A stretch of 64,000 bases of DNA from JACMLD01 sp044227095 (GCA_044227095.1 JBGAFV010000001.1:1488001-1552000); one strand, 5' to 3'; counted from the first letter of the stretch, positions 1 through 8,765 are shown. Notes: a model not told the origin generated them from the sequence alone. Numbers and translations are program-made.

Positions 1-265
1 CTCACTTGATCTGCAATCTATTGCTGAACGCAAACAAAATTTAAACATAGAATATAGAAATTATAGGGTTAAGGTTTTATGTTCCGTAGGAACATTTCAT
101 GGGTAGAAAACAATTTAAGATGTCAGTTGCGTTCCATAGGAACGTTTGTTGCTAAAGCAGAATTTTGCAAAACCACTATTAATAAAATCTTCAAATAAAA
201 AAGCTTAGTGAAATCTCACTAAGCTTTTTTACTAACAGCTAATGGCTAAAAGCTAGCAGCTAACA
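1..265. repeat. Gene-free left edge with palindromic repeats
   Basis: No coding region is visible. Two copies of a 13-nt palindrome, GTTCCGTAGGAAC at 81-93 and GTTCCATAGGAAC at 131-143, flank a GGGTAGAAA box at 101-109. The same combination recurs at 45968-46130. Positions 197-230 form a terminator hairpin (own entry). Positions 238-262 carry an AGCTAA/TAGCAGCTAAC word tract of the kind found next to many other genes here. Family membership is seen directly; any function is unknown. Confidence 0.6.
197..230. terminator. Bidirectional intrinsic terminator
   Basis: The stem is AAGCTTAGTGA paired with TCACTAAGCTT, with loop AATC, flanked by an A-tract on the left and a T-tract on the right. It can therefore end transcription in both directions. 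It lies downstream of the minus-strand M28 peptidase, and of any plus-strand gene left of the window. Confidence 0.8.
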
Positions 266-1834
266 CTAATTCAAAGGAATATCCCTCTTCAGCATATCAT
301 TTCTGTTTGCCATTTCCCAGGCTGTATTAAAAATCATACGGGCTCTTTTTTCATAAATATCCCAGTAAATCTTATCTACTGTATCTGTTGGTTTGTGGTA
401 ATCTGCCTGTAGCATGCCATCATAAAAAAATAAAATGGGAACGCCTTTACGTGCAAAATTGTAATGGTCGCTGCGATAGTAGATTCTGTTTGGATCTGCA
501 GGGTCATCAAATTTATAATCCAGTACAAGGCCAGTGTATTTATTATTTGCAGCTTCATTAATGCCAACCAGTTCGCTGCTCAGTTTATTGTGGCCAATAA
601 CATATACATAGTTTAAAGAGTCTGCAGTTTTTCTTTCTGTATCTATGCGGCCAATCATATCTGTATTTAAATCAACAGAAGTTTTATCCAGTGAAAACAA
701 AGGATTATCACTGTAATATTCAGAACCCCATAACCCTTTTTCTTCTCCGGAAACCGTCATAAACACTATTGTTCTGCGAGGGCCATTGCCTGCTGCTTTT
801 GCTTTAGAAAATGCTTCGGCCATTTCCAGCACTGCGCATGTACCGCTGCCATCATCATCCGCACCATAATAGATTTGTCCGTTTCTCATTCCTAAGTGAT
901 CATAATGGCCGGTGAGTATCACATACTCATCTTTTTTATCGGTACCTTCTATATAACCAGCAACATTGCTTGCATTGGTGGTTACTTTTTGTTCTGCGTA
1001 AGTATAACTTACTTTTAATTTTTTACTGAATGATTCTGTATTTACAGCTTCATTGTTTTTTACTTTCTGTACTACTTTAGCAAAAAACTCATCGCCCAAT
1101 ATATTTTTTGCACTACCGCCTGCAATGGTTATTGCATTGATGGTTTCGACAGCGGGTTTAATAAGACGGGTAGAAGATTTTTTTGCCACCCTTGCATAGT
1201 TAGGTGTAATGGTATCCAGTGTTGCGTTAATAACAATTACTCCTACGGCACCCATTTGTTTAGCGGTTGTAATTTTCTTAGACAAACCACCAGGGTAAGT
1301 CCATGTACTGTACAGCTTTGTTCCGGAAATAACATAAAGACCGTCTGCTTTTGGTTCTCCGCCAAAAAACACAACAATCTTTCCTTTTACATCTTTGCCT
1401 GTATAGTCATTATATTTTTCATCGCTGATGCCATAGCCGGCAAAAACAATTTCTTTTGCATTGATGGTTCCATTGTTATTAAGTGATGTTTCATCTGCAT
1501 AATCTTTTCCTGCTACCAATGTGGTTGATCCAATCATTAGTTGAGACTGCAATACTGTGTCGTATCCAATAGCATAATATTGCTGGTAATTGTCTGTGCC
1601 CGGTGCGGGTGTAAGGCCAAATGCCTTAAACTGTGTTACAATGTAGGCAGCGGCTTTGCGCTGACCTTCTGTTCCGGTTTCACGTCCTTCCATTTCCGGA
1701 CCGGCAATAATAGTAAGTTGTTTTTTTAAATCTTCTTTGGTAATGCTTGCAGCAAACTTATCAGGTGCGCCGGGTTGCGCAGCAGCTGTAAGCGTAGTAG
1801 CTGTTAAAAATAAAAAGAGCAATTGTTTTCGCAT
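266..1834 (-). CDS. M28 family zinc peptidase with PA domain
   Basis: This is a secreted or periplasmic zinc aminopeptidase-like enzyme of 522 aa. The first 19-20 residues are a signal peptide ending near TAAAQ. A protease-associated domain fits roughly residues 90-260, inserted before the M28 catalytic core as in many Bacteroidota M28 peptidases. Probable metal and catalytic residues are H310 in TGHYDHLG, D326/D327 in GADDDGSGT, E364/E365 in SGEEKG, D392 in NTDMIGR and a late His in DYHKPTDT. All expected M28 motifs are intact. It is transcribed leftward, 19 nt after rpiB, and may share its transcript. The substrate cannot be told from sequence; a dipeptidyl or aminopeptidase role is the family norm. 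Confidence 0.9.
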   Translation of the reverse strand: MRKQLLFLFLTATTLTAAAQPGAPDKFAASITKEDLKKQLTIIAGPEMEGRETGTEGQRKAAAYIVTQFKAFGLTPAPGTDNYQQYYAIGYDTVLQSQLMIGSTTLVAGKDYADETSLNNNGTINAKEIVFAGYGISDEKYNDYTGKDVKGKIVVFFGGEPKADGLYVISGTKLYSTWTYPGGLSKKITTAKQMGAVGVIVINATLDTITPNYARVAKKSSTRLIKPAVETINAITIAGGSAKNILGDEFFAKVVQKVKNNEAVNTESFSKKLKVSYTYAEQKVTTNASNVAGYIEGTDKKDEYVILTGHYDHLGMRNGQIYYGADDDGSGTCAVLEMAEAFSKAKAAGNGPRRTIVFMTVSGEEKGLWGSEYYSDNPLFSLDKTSVDLNTDMIGRIDTERKTADSLNYVYVIGHNKLSSELVGINEAANNKYTGLVLDYKFDDPADPNRIYYRSDHYNFARKGVPILFFYDGMLQADYHKPTDTVDKIYWDIYEKRARMIFNTAWEMANRNDMLKRDIPLN

Positions 1835-1853
1835 GGTTGTATTTTATTGAGTT

Positions 1854-2303
1854 TTAGCAGATCATTTTATCAATACGGTTCTGGTGACGGCCACCTTCAA
1901 ATGCAGTAGACATAAAAGCCTGTATCATATCCTGTGCATAAGGCAGTGCTACAAAACGTGCGGGTATACAAATAATATTGGCATTGTTATGCTGGCGGAT
2001 AAGTTTTGCAACATCGGTTGTCCAGCAAAGACCGGCACGTATGCCCTGGTGTTTATTAGCCGTCATGCAAACGCCATTGCCGGTGCCGCATATTAAAATG
2101 CCAAACGCACTTTCTTGTTTTTCTACACTATTGGCAACAGGGTGTACATAATCCGGATAGTCAACAGACTCTGGTGAATACGTTCCGCAATCATTTACCT
2201 GCCAGCCTTGCTGGTTAAGCCAGGGAACAATCTTTGTTTTGTATTCAAAACCGGCGTGGTCGCATCCAATAGCAATAGGAACAGAAGTATTAAAAACCGT
2301 CAT
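1854..2303 (-). CDS. rpiB: Ribose 5-phosphate isomerase B (RpiB/LacAB family)
   Basis: A cytosolic 149-aa enzyme of the pentose phosphate pathway, interconverting ribose 5-phosphate and ribulose 5-phosphate. The N-terminus has the RpiB motif IAIGCDHAGFEYK. The catalytic-Cys motif is present as ICGTGNGVCMTANK, followed by GIRAGLCW and a conserved HNNANI segment. Length is normal for the family. It lies directly upstream of the M28 peptidase with a 19-nt gap and same orientation. No allose operon surrounds it, so the housekeeping isomerase role is favoured over allose 6-phosphate isomerase. Confidence 0.92.
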   Translation of the reverse strand: MTVFNTSVPIAIGCDHAGFEYKTKIVPWLNQQGWQVNDCGTYSPESVDYPDYVHPVANSVEKQESAFGILICGTGNGVCMTANKHQGIRAGLCWTTDVAKLIRQHNNANIICIPARFVALPYAQDMIQAFMSTAFEGGRHQNRIDKMIC

Positions 2304-2402
2304 AGTGTTTTTTTAATCGGGCGACAAAATAAGCTAAAAACAGATTGAGAGCGAAAATATTGGTTAGATGGCTTTCATCAGCTTACCTGGCGCCGGTTTT
2401 AA

Positions 2403-2439
2403 AAAGAAAAACCATTCCGAAAAGGAATGGTTTTTCTTT
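2403..2439. terminator. Strong intrinsic terminator
   Basis: A 16-bp perfect stem (AAAGAAAAACCATTCC with GGAATGGTTTTTCTTT) encloses the loop GAAAA. On the minus strand it follows the frameshifted outer-membrane gene by 14 nt and ends in a T-rich stretch, so it is that gene's terminator. It would work from the other strand too. Confidence 0.85.
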
Positions 2440-2452
2440 CTTTAGTATTTTT

Positions 2453-3030
2453 TTAATTGAGTTTAAATACAAGGCCGGCTTGTACAACCGTAATGTCGTA
2501 CCCAACTTCTGCATTTACACCAATATTGGGAGAAAAGAAATAGGAGCCGCCAAAGAAAATTCCTGGTGAAACAATTACATCGTGTTTCGTATCGTATACA
2601 TTATTGCCGGCATAATAATCAGAGCTTCTGAAACCGGGCCCTAATGATACACCTGCATATGTGTCAAGATTAGGAACATTCCATCCAAAATGATAGGCGG
2701 AACGGGCTGCTACAATTATTATGTTTGATTTATAGCTTCCGGCTTTTGAAAAAGAGCCACCGCCTTCCAGTCCGAGGGTAAGAACGCCGGCCCTAGCTGC
2801 CACATTCCTCTTTCTATTGCTATTTTGGTACCAAAACCTGTTCCGTATCCCAACCCGGAAGCATTGTATCCATTATAAGCATAACCACTTCTGCCAATTC
2901 CAACGCCGAAATTTAAAATGGTAGTACCAACTCCTACAATATTGTCATCGGTTTTTTGCGCATTGGCGCCATTGCTAATGATTGTTAAAACGCTGATAGC
3001 TAAAATTGCACAAAGACTAGAAATTTTCAT
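2453..3030 (-). pseudogene. Outer-membrane beta-barrel-like protein, frameshifted
   Basis: Two overlapping minus-strand reading frames make one protein. 2719-3030 encodes a signal peptide (ending near NGANAQ) and the first glycine/tyrosine-rich strands up to KIAIERGMW. The other frame continues from about 2803 with ARAGVLTLGLEGGGSF and runs to a C-terminal beta-strand ending in aromatic/hydrophobic residues (VQAGLVFKLN) at 2453. One extra base near 2798-2805 would restore a protein of about 192 aa resembling small porin-like barrels of Bacteroidota. Both halves look conserved in style, so the lesion is recent or a sequencing error. The family is not recognised with certainty. Confidence 0.65.
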
Positions 3031-3162
3031 TTTCCTATAGTTTTATGTTGTTGTATACAGAAGCGTAACACTTTGGTTAGCCTCCGGGTTTAAAAAGATT
3101 AAAATTAAAACTGCCCTGTAAGCTGGCTTGCAATAATCATTCCTGTAAATAAAAAAACTGTG

Positions 3163-4014
3163 TTAACTCCATTCTTCAGCATCCCTTTTTTCTCTTTCTT
3201 TAAATACCCTTGCAGAGATAAAAATACTGGCTTCGTAAAGTGCATACAGAGGAATGGTTACTATGGTAAGACTGAAAGGATCTGTAGAAGGTGTAATAAT
3301 AGCTGCTGCTATCAATATTACCACAAATGCATGCCGCCTGTAATTTCTTAAAAAGGTTGGTGATATAATACCAATTTTAGAAAGAAAAAGTATGATCAAC
3401 GGCAACTGAAACAATACGCCAATTCCGACGGTAGTGTAAATAAGGTTCTCTATATAATCCGATAAAGTGGGAATGAATTTAATAGTAGGGCTGAGTGAAT
3501 AAGTAGAATAAAAATTAACCATGAAAGGCGTTAATACAAAATAGCCAAAACCCACTCCAGTAAAAAACAACATCGATACCCAAAAAATAAGTCCTCTTGT
3601 TTTCTTTATTTCTTTTTTGCTAAGCGCTGGTTTTACAAAACTCCACAGTTCCCAGAATACATAAGGAAATGCAACAACAAAACCACCAACAAAAGCAATG
3701 GTAAAGGTCATCATAAACTGCTCCGTCATTGCATTGCTCTGAAATTCTATTTTAAAATTGTTGAGGCAGAGCGATTGCACCATTCCTATTTTGTGGCCAA
3801 TTTTACACAGCACGCCGTATGTAACAAAGTCTGGATGGGCAGGACCCATAATAATTTTGTCTACCACTTCAGTTGCGTAAATAAAAATAACGATAGCGCC
3901 AACTACAATTGCAATTACAGAACGGAGGATATGCCAGCGCAGGGCTTCCAGGTGATCTATAAACGACATTTCCGACCCGTCTTCTGCCTGTGTATTTTTT
4001 TTGAATAATGCCAT
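3163..4014 (-). CDS. tatC: Sec-independent protein translocase TatC
   Basis: A 283-aa inner-membrane protein that recognises twin-arginine signal peptides and forms the core of the Tat translocase. The N-terminal cytosolic motif MSFIDHLEALRWHILRS is the TatC signature, and six membrane segments follow. The loop FVVAFPYVFWELWSFVKPALSKKE contains the conserved FPYxxWExxxFxxPxL pattern. The C-terminal tail is charged. No tatA/tatB gene lies next to it in this window. Possible Tat clients in the window are the Gfo/Idh/MocA protein (26683) and the two TldD proteins (42937 and 46168). Confidence 0.95.
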   Translation of the reverse strand: MALFKKNTQAEDGSEMSFIDHLEALRWHILRSVIAIVVGAIVIFIYATEVVDKIIMGPAHPDFVTYGVLCKIGHKIGMVQSLCLNNFKIEFQSNAMTEQFMMTFTIAFVGGFVVAFPYVFWELWSFVKPALSKKEIKKTRGLIFWVSMLFFTGVGFGYFVLTPFMVNFYSTYSLSPTIKFIPTLSDYIENLIYTTVGIGVLFQLPLIILFLSKIGIISPTFLRNYRRHAFVVILIAAAIITPSTDPFSLTIVTIPLYALYEASIFISARVFKEREKRDAEEWS

Positions 4015-4297
4015 AATAAGGAGTGCAAATTTAGCAGATTAAGGCTAACCTGAAACTCATTTAACAACAGCTTTTTGTTTTTTCTTTTAAAAGCGGGGTG
4101 AAAGTGGTGCTTGGTACTAATAATGATTCAAAAAACAACAATCGTTCCTAAGGAACGAAATCCTTATAATTTTAAACCTTGCCCATTTGTTGCTACTACG
4201 GGGCAATTCCCATGATCTGTTTTGTGTTTTTATATGGCTGTACTAATAGCTCATAGCTAGCAGCTCAAAGCTCGCAGCTTTCAACTCGCAGCTTCCC
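4015..4297. repeat. Repeat-bearing spacer between tatC and the CNNM gene
   Basis: 283 nt without a gene. A GTTCCTAAGGAAC palindrome lies at 4144-4156, a variant of the hairpin family at 81 and 46016. An AGCT word tract (AGCTCATAGCTAGCAGCTC and onward) fills 4248-4293, running up to the stop codon of the minus-strand gene at 4298. No terminator with a clear U-tract was seen. Confidence 0.5.
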
Positions 4298-5584
4298 TTA
4301 CTTCAGCACTTTCATTCTCACCATTTCAATTCTTGTATCGCCTACGCCCATTATTTCAAACTCATAATCGCCAATAATAATCCGCTCTTTTATATGCGGA
4401 ATTTTTTCGTGTTCGGAAATAATATAGCCGGAAAGTGTTTCTGCTTCATCGGCGGGCAGATCAAAATTGTACTTCTCATTAAGATAATCAACCTCCAGCC
4501 TTCCGCTAAAAAGGTATTCATCGTCTGCCAGTTTCTTTTCTTCAAACTCTTCTATATCGTATTCATCTTTTATTTCTCCAAAGATTTCTTCCAGCAAATC
4601 TTCCATGGTAACAATGCCGGCTGTGCCGCCAAATTCGTCTACCACCCATGCTATGCTTTTGCGTTCTTTTGAAAACTTATTGATAAGATCTGTTGCGCTC
4701 ATACTTTCTGGTACAGCAGGTATAGATAAAAGTATGCTAGCTACAGTTGCAGGTTGTTTAAACAAATCAAGCTGGTGAATATAACCAACAATATGATCAA
4801 TATTGCCTTCGTATACCAGCAGTTTGCTTAATTGTGTGCTTACAAATTTGTTGCGGGCAGTTTCTACATCGGCTGTAAGTTCTATGCCAATAATTTCCTT
4901 TCGGGGAATTAAGCACTGCCTGATTTTTATATTAGGGAGCGACAGCGCATTTTCGAATAATTCTGTATTCAGTTCTTTAGACGATTCCTCGCCTGGTTCG
5001 TGGTTTTGGTGAAAAAAATGTTCAAGATCAGAACGGGTAAAAGCATCTTTGTTTTCATCTACCCGCACATTAAAAAGATACCGCAGTATCCATGCAGACA
5101 AAGACACAAAGAAACCCGCTACCGGATGAAAAAGCTGGTAAAAGAAGTTTACCACTTTGCTGATAAAGGGGTTTAGCAACAATTCGCTCTTTGAACGCCA
5201 GATGGCACGGGGAATAAATTCGCCCACTATAAGAATAATAGCTGCTGATACAAATGTTTCGAATACCAGTTTTAAAATATGCACATACGATGCTGGTATT
5301 TGCCATTTTGTAATCATCCACGTCCATAACGGATGAAGCATTTCGCCAATGAGCAAACCATAAATTACAAGACAGATATTAAAACCGATTAGTGTTGTGC
5401 CCAGGAATTTTCCGGGGGCGGATATGAGCGTTGATAGAAGAATGCTGCTGCTTTTGCCCTGCTTTTTTTTAAGCTCAACCGTAAGACGGTTAACATTTAC
5501 AAAAGCAATCTGTATACCGGTAAAAAAACCAATAAGGATAATAGATAAAACAATGCCGATAACTGTAGGCAGGTTGATATACAT
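4298..5584 (-). CDS. CNNM/CBS/CorC-type membrane protein (hemolysin family)
   Basis: A 428-aa inner-membrane protein. Residues 1-190 form a DUF21/CNNM transmembrane domain with three or four hydrophobic segments. A CBS pair follows at about 205-335 (IKIRQCLIPRKEIIGIE; VVDEFGGTAGIVTMEDLLEEIFGEI), then a CorC/HlyC domain. The FGGTAG...DLLEEIFGEI motif is diagnostic of the family. Members are proposed magnesium or cobalt efflux proteins; the 'hemolysin' label is historical. In gliding Bacteroidota the paralogue GldE has the same architecture, but gldD is not beside it, so the gldE symbol is not assigned. It is followed at 50 nt by gmk in the same direction. Confidence 0.88.
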   Translation of the reverse strand: MYINLPTVIGIVLSIILIGFFTGIQIAFVNVNRLTVELKKKQGKSSSILLSTLISAPGKFLGTTLIGFNICLVIYGLLIGEMLHPLWTWMITKWQIPASYVHILKLVFETFVSAAIILIVGEFIPRAIWRSKSELLLNPFISKVVNFFYQLFHPVAGFFVSLSAWILRYLFNVRVDENKDAFTRSDLEHFFHQNHEPGEESSKELNTELFENALSLPNIKIRQCLIPRKEIIGIELTADVETARNKFVSTQLSKLLVYEGNIDHIVGYIHQLDLFKQPATVASILLSIPAVPESMSATDLINKFSKERKSIAWVVDEFGGTAGIVTMEDLLEEIFGEIKDEYDIEEFEEKKLADDEYLFSGRLEVDYLNEKYNFDLPADEAETLSGYIISEHEKIPHIKERIIIGDYEFEIMGVGDTRIEMVRMKVLK

Positions 5585-5634
5585 AGCACGAATGTAACTA
5601 AAAAATAGTTGATAACTTTCGGGAAACTACGTGT

Positions 5635-6207
5635 TTATATAAGAAAAGAACTAACCAATTCATCTGCACGAAGGCATGCTTTATTAAGGTCGTCGTTCAC
5701 AATAATATAATCAAAATGCTGCTTGAAGGAAATCTCATAAGAGGCTTTATTAACCCTTGCCTGCAGGCTTTCCGGTGTTTCTGTGCCGCGGCTTTCCAAC
5801 CGGCGCTTTAGTTCATTTACAGAGGGCGGCTCAATAAAAACAGACATGGTATTTTCCCTGGGGAATTGTTGCTGCACATGAATAGCGCCTTTTACATCAA
5901 TATCAAGTACCGGCACCTGGTTATTGTTCCAGATGCGTTGCAATTCTTTTTTTAGTGTGCCATAATATTTTCCCTCGTAAACCATTTCCCATTCTATAAA
6001 TTCGCCTTCCTGTATTTTATGCTGAAAAGCCTGCGTGCTTATAAAGTAATAATCAACACCATCTTGTTCTTTTCCCCTTGCTGCCCTTGTGGCGGCTGAA
6101 ACAGAAAAAGCCAATTGCGGAAACTTCTGCAAAAGATGCCTCGTAATAGATGTTTTACCTGCGCCTGAAGGTGCAGTAATGATGATTATTTTGTTTTTTA
6201 CACTCAT
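5635..6207 (-). CDS. gmk: Guanylate kinase
   Basis: A cytosolic 190-aa enzyme converting GMP and ATP to GDP and ADP. The P-loop APSGAGKTS is at residues 12-20. The GMP-binding region includes SAATRAARGKEQDGVDYYF, followed by FIEWEMVYEGKYYGT and DIDVKGAIHVQQQFP, all typical of Gmk. Length matches the family. It is separated from murA upstream by only 15 nt on the same strand, so co-transcription is likely. Confidence 0.95.
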   Translation of the reverse strand: MSVKNKIIIITAPSGAGKTSITRHLLQKFPQLAFSVSAATRAARGKEQDGVDYYFISTQAFQHKIQEGEFIEWEMVYEGKYYGTLKKELQRIWNNNQVPVLDIDVKGAIHVQQQFPRENTMSVFIEPPSVNELKRRLESRGTETPESLQARVNKASYEISFKQHFDYIIVNDDLNKACLRADELVSSFLI

Positions 6208-6222
6208 AAAATTAAAACAGCC

Positions 6223-7533
6223 TTATGCGTTGATGCGTTTTATTGATGCGCCCAGGTTTCTCAAACGCTCATCTATATTCTGATAACCCCTGTCTATTTG
6301 CTCAATGTTTTGAATAATGCTTTTTCCTTCTGCGCTTAATGCTGCAATTAATAGCGCTACTCCTGCACGTATATCGGGGCTGCTCATAGAAATACCACGA
6401 AGGTTTTGTTCTCTTGCAAGTCCTATTACTGCTGCACGGTGCGGATCGCATAAAATAATTTGTGCGCCCATATCAATCAGCTTATCTGTAAAAAACAAAC
6501 GACTTTCAAACATTTTCTGGTGCACCAGAACAGAACCTTTGGCCTGTGTGGCTACAACAAGCACAATGCTTAATAAATCTGGTGTAAAACCCGGCCAGGG
6601 GTGATCGTAAATAGTAAGCACAGACCCATCAAGGAAGGTTTGAATTTCATATAAATCCTGCGCCGGAATATGTATATCATCGCCAATAAAATCCATAGCA
6701 ATGCCCAACTGTTTAAATTTATCTGGTATAACACCAAGGTGTTCTATACCCGCGTTTTTTATAGTGATATCGCTCTGCGTCATTGCAGCAAGGCCAATGA
6801 AAGAACCCACTTCAATCATATCTGGCAGCATGCGGTGTTCTGTACCGACAAGGTAATCTACGCCTTCTATGATCAGCATATTGCTGCCAATACCACTGAT
6901 GCGTGCACCCATACGGTTAAGCATATTGCACAATTGCTGGAGGTAGGGTTCGCAGGCGGCATTATAAATAGTAGTTGTTCCTTTAGCCATAGACGCTGCC
7001 ATAACTATATTGGCAGTGCCTGTTACAGATGGCTCATCTAATAAAATATATGTGCCTTTTAAATTGCTTCCATCTAAATGAAAAACATTTTGCTCTGCAT
7101 TGTAGGTAAATGCTGCGCCGAGTTTTTCAAAGCCAATAATATGTGTATCGAGGCGCCTTCTTCCAATTTTATCTCCACCAGGTTTAGATATAAATGCTTT
7201 TTTAAAACGTGCCAACATAGGCCCGGCAAGCATTACAGCGCCTCTTAGTTTGCCGCTTTTCTTTTTGTATGCCTCGCTGTGCAGGTAATCTATATTTACA
7301 TCATCGGCTTTAAACGTACAGGTATCGCGTTGCAGGCGTTCAGTTTTTACGCCCATATCACCCAGCAGTTCAATCAGCAAGTTTACATCTACTATATCAG
7401 GAATATTGGAAATGGTTATTTTTTCTGGCGATAATAATACAGCGCTGATAATTTGCAGTGCTTCGTTTTTCGCTCCCTGCGGAATGATTTCTCCCTGTAG
7501 TTTTTTTCCACCTGTTACTTCAAAAGCATTCAT
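6223..7533 (-). CDS. murA: UDP-N-acetylglucosamine 1-carboxyvinyltransferase (MurA)
   Basis: A cytosolic enzyme of 436 aa catalysing the first committed step of peptidoglycan synthesis, transfer of enolpyruvate from PEP to UDP-GlcNAc. It starts with the family N-terminus FEVTGGKKLQGEI...GAKNEAL and has the two-fold EPSP-like repeat. The active-site loop reads PGGDKIGRRRLDTH. The usual catalytic Cys (C115 in E. coli) is Asp here, at residue 121 (GAT codon at 7171-7173). Cys-to-Asp MurA enzymes are active but resist fosfomycin, as known for Mycobacterium. Followed by gmk. Confidence 0.95.
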   Translation of the reverse strand: MNAFEVTGGKKLQGEIIPQGAKNEALQIISAVLLSPEKITISNIPDIVDVNLLIELLGDMGVKTERLQRDTCTFKADDVNIDYLHSEAYKKKSGKLRGAVMLAGPMLARFKKAFISKPGGDKIGRRRLDTHIIGFEKLGAAFTYNAEQNVFHLDGSNLKGTYILLDEPSVTGTANIVMAASMAKGTTTIYNAACEPYLQQLCNMLNRMGARISGIGSNMLIIEGVDYLVGTEHRMLPDMIEVGSFIGLAAMTQSDITIKNAGIEHLGVIPDKFKQLGIAMDFIGDDIHIPAQDLYEIQTFLDGSVLTIYDHPWPGFTPDLLSIVLVVATQAKGSVLVHQKMFESRLFFTDKLIDMGAQIILCDPHRAAVIGLAREQNLRGISMSSPDIRAGVALLIAALSAEGKSIIQNIEQIDRGYQNIDERLRNLGASIKRINA

Positions 7534-7542
7534 TGATCAGTT

Positions 7543-7622
7543 GTTGATTGGTTGATTGGTTGATTGGTTGATTGGTTGATTGGTTGATTGGTTGATTGGT
7601 TGATTGGTTGATTGGTTGATTG
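7543..7622. repeat. Perfect 8-nt tandem repeat, ten copies
   Basis: Ten uninterrupted copies of GTTGATTG lie just upstream of the murA start codon (7533, minus strand), inside its presumed 5' leader or promoter. The 8-nt period is not a multiple of three and lies outside any gene, so copy-number change would alter spacing, not frame. A scrambled single-copy relative (GGTTGATCAGTTGAAGGGTTGATTGG) lies at 52966-52992 after yicC. Confidence 0.95.
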
Positions 7623-7639
7623 CGTTCCGTAGCTGGCAA

Positions 7640-7682
7640 AGTAAAAACAAAAGGTTGATCTTTTACAGATCAACCTCTCTAC
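7640..7682 (-). terminator. Intrinsic terminator of the DUF4290 gene
   Basis: The stem AGGTTGATC (7652-7660) pairs with GATCAACCT (7668-7676). On the minus strand the hairpin is followed by TTTTGTTTTTAC. It lies about 33 nt after the DUF4290 stop codon and before the 8-nt tandem repeat. Confidence 0.7.
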
Positions 7683-7714
7683 TTTTTTTACAGATCAACT
7701 AAGCAACCGATCAA

Positions 7715-8503
7715 CTAATTAAACCGCTTGCGGTTGTTATTAAACTTACCACCATTGTTCTGGTTGCCGCCACGGTTATCTCTTCTTTCTCCTCCGCCAT
7801 TACCGCCGCGGTTATCCCTTCTTTCACCACCACCGCCGCTGCCAGAACCTCTCGACTGAAATTTCTGATTGTTCCTTTTACCACGGTAATCGCTACCATA
7901 ATTGCCACCGCCACCACCACGGTTATCCCTGCCTTCATTGGCACGATAAGCTTTTACGTAAGGTGTATTGGTAAATTCAAGCTGCCCTTGTGTTATATTT
8001 GTTAATTCACTTTGTATAGCATCATCGTGTACCTGCTCTTTATGCCAGTTGTTATAAGCCAGTTTCATATAATAAGCTACTGCATTTGCAAAGCCCAGTT
8101 TCTTTTCGGGGTTTTCTTCTTTCAGTGCTTTATTAATTACAACTTCCAGGTTTTTACCCAGGTGAGAAAACTTAGGGTAGCGTTTAGGGTAACGCAATGG
8201 TTTTGGTTTCGATTTTAATGTTTCCTTTGTAGGAATGGGATAGGGCGATTCAACATCTAAATTGAAATCTGCTATCAAAAAAAGGTGATCCCATAATTTA
8301 TGCCTGAAGTCTTCCACGTTTTTTAGGTGCGGGTTTAAAAAGCCCATCAGCTCAATCATTGCATGAGCGTTTTTTTGCCTTTTTTCCCTGTCTTCAATGG
8401 TGAGGAGGTATTCAACCATTTTTTGAATATGCCTGCCATACTCACGCATTATAAGATGGTTTCTTGTGGTATTATACTCCATGAGAGATGAAAGATTTGT
8501 CAA
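7715..8503 (-). CDS. DUF4290 family protein with RGG-rich tail
   Basis: 262 aa. Residues 1-185 match the Bacteroidota-specific DUF4290 family in order and style (MEYNTTRNHLIMREYGRHIQKMV; MIELMGFLNPHLK). It is a soluble, alpha-helical, charged domain of unknown function. Residues 191-262 are a low-complexity tail of Gly, Arg, Asn and Asp with RGG-like units and a repeated GERRDNRGGN block. This resembles the disordered RGG boxes of RNA-binding proteins. The tail is rich in positive charge and ends NNNRKRFN. RNA binding is inference only. It is a single gene with its own terminator, upstream of murA on the same strand. Confidence 0.85.
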   Translation of the reverse strand: MTNLSSLMEYNTTRNHLIMREYGRHIQKMVEYLLTIEDREKRQKNAHAMIELMGFLNPHLKNVEDFRHKLWDHLFLIADFNLDVESPYPIPTKETLKSKPKPLRYPKRYPKFSHLGKNLEVVINKALKEENPEKKLGFANAVAYYMKLAYNNWHKEQVHDDAIQSELTNITQGQLEFTNTPYVKAYRANEGRDNRGGGGGNYGSDYRGKRNNQKFQSRGSGSGGGGERRDNRGGNGGGERRDNRGGNQNNGGKFNNNRKRFN

Positions 8504-8765
8504 TATGTTCTTTTAAAACCTTTGCAGGTGTGATGATAAAATGTGGTTATGGTTCAAAATTACTGGTTTTAATGTAACCCTTGTACAGGAGTGCCGTGTA
8601 TTTTGCTATTGGGTTTAACTTGCCGGTAATTGCATATACAGCAATTTTTAAAGTCCGGGTACCAAAAGTAATAAACTAACGGCAGGCATTCAAATATGTT
8701 GCGTTAAAAAGAAAGCTACCGGTAATACTGCCGGTAGCTTTGTATAATTTGAGTTTAGTAGCTTG
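8504..8765. other. 262-nt spacer between DUF4290 and the T9SS-sorted gene
   Basis: Apart from the terminator hairpin at 8711-8741, nothing recognisable was seen. It must hold the DUF4290 promoter, read leftward, but no clear TAnnTTTG element could be picked on the minus strand. Confidence 0.4.
8711..8741. terminator. Intrinsic terminator for the T9SS-sorted protein gene
   Basis: The palindromic stem AAAGCTACCGG / CCGGTAGCTTT has a short loop. On the minus strand it is followed by a T-rich run (TTCTTTTTAACG). It lies 25 nt beyond the stop codon at 8766. Confidence 0.75.

Noticed and set aside
7543..7622. CRISPR-like array
   Set aside because: The 8-nt units are contiguous with no spacers, so it is a simple tandem repeat.
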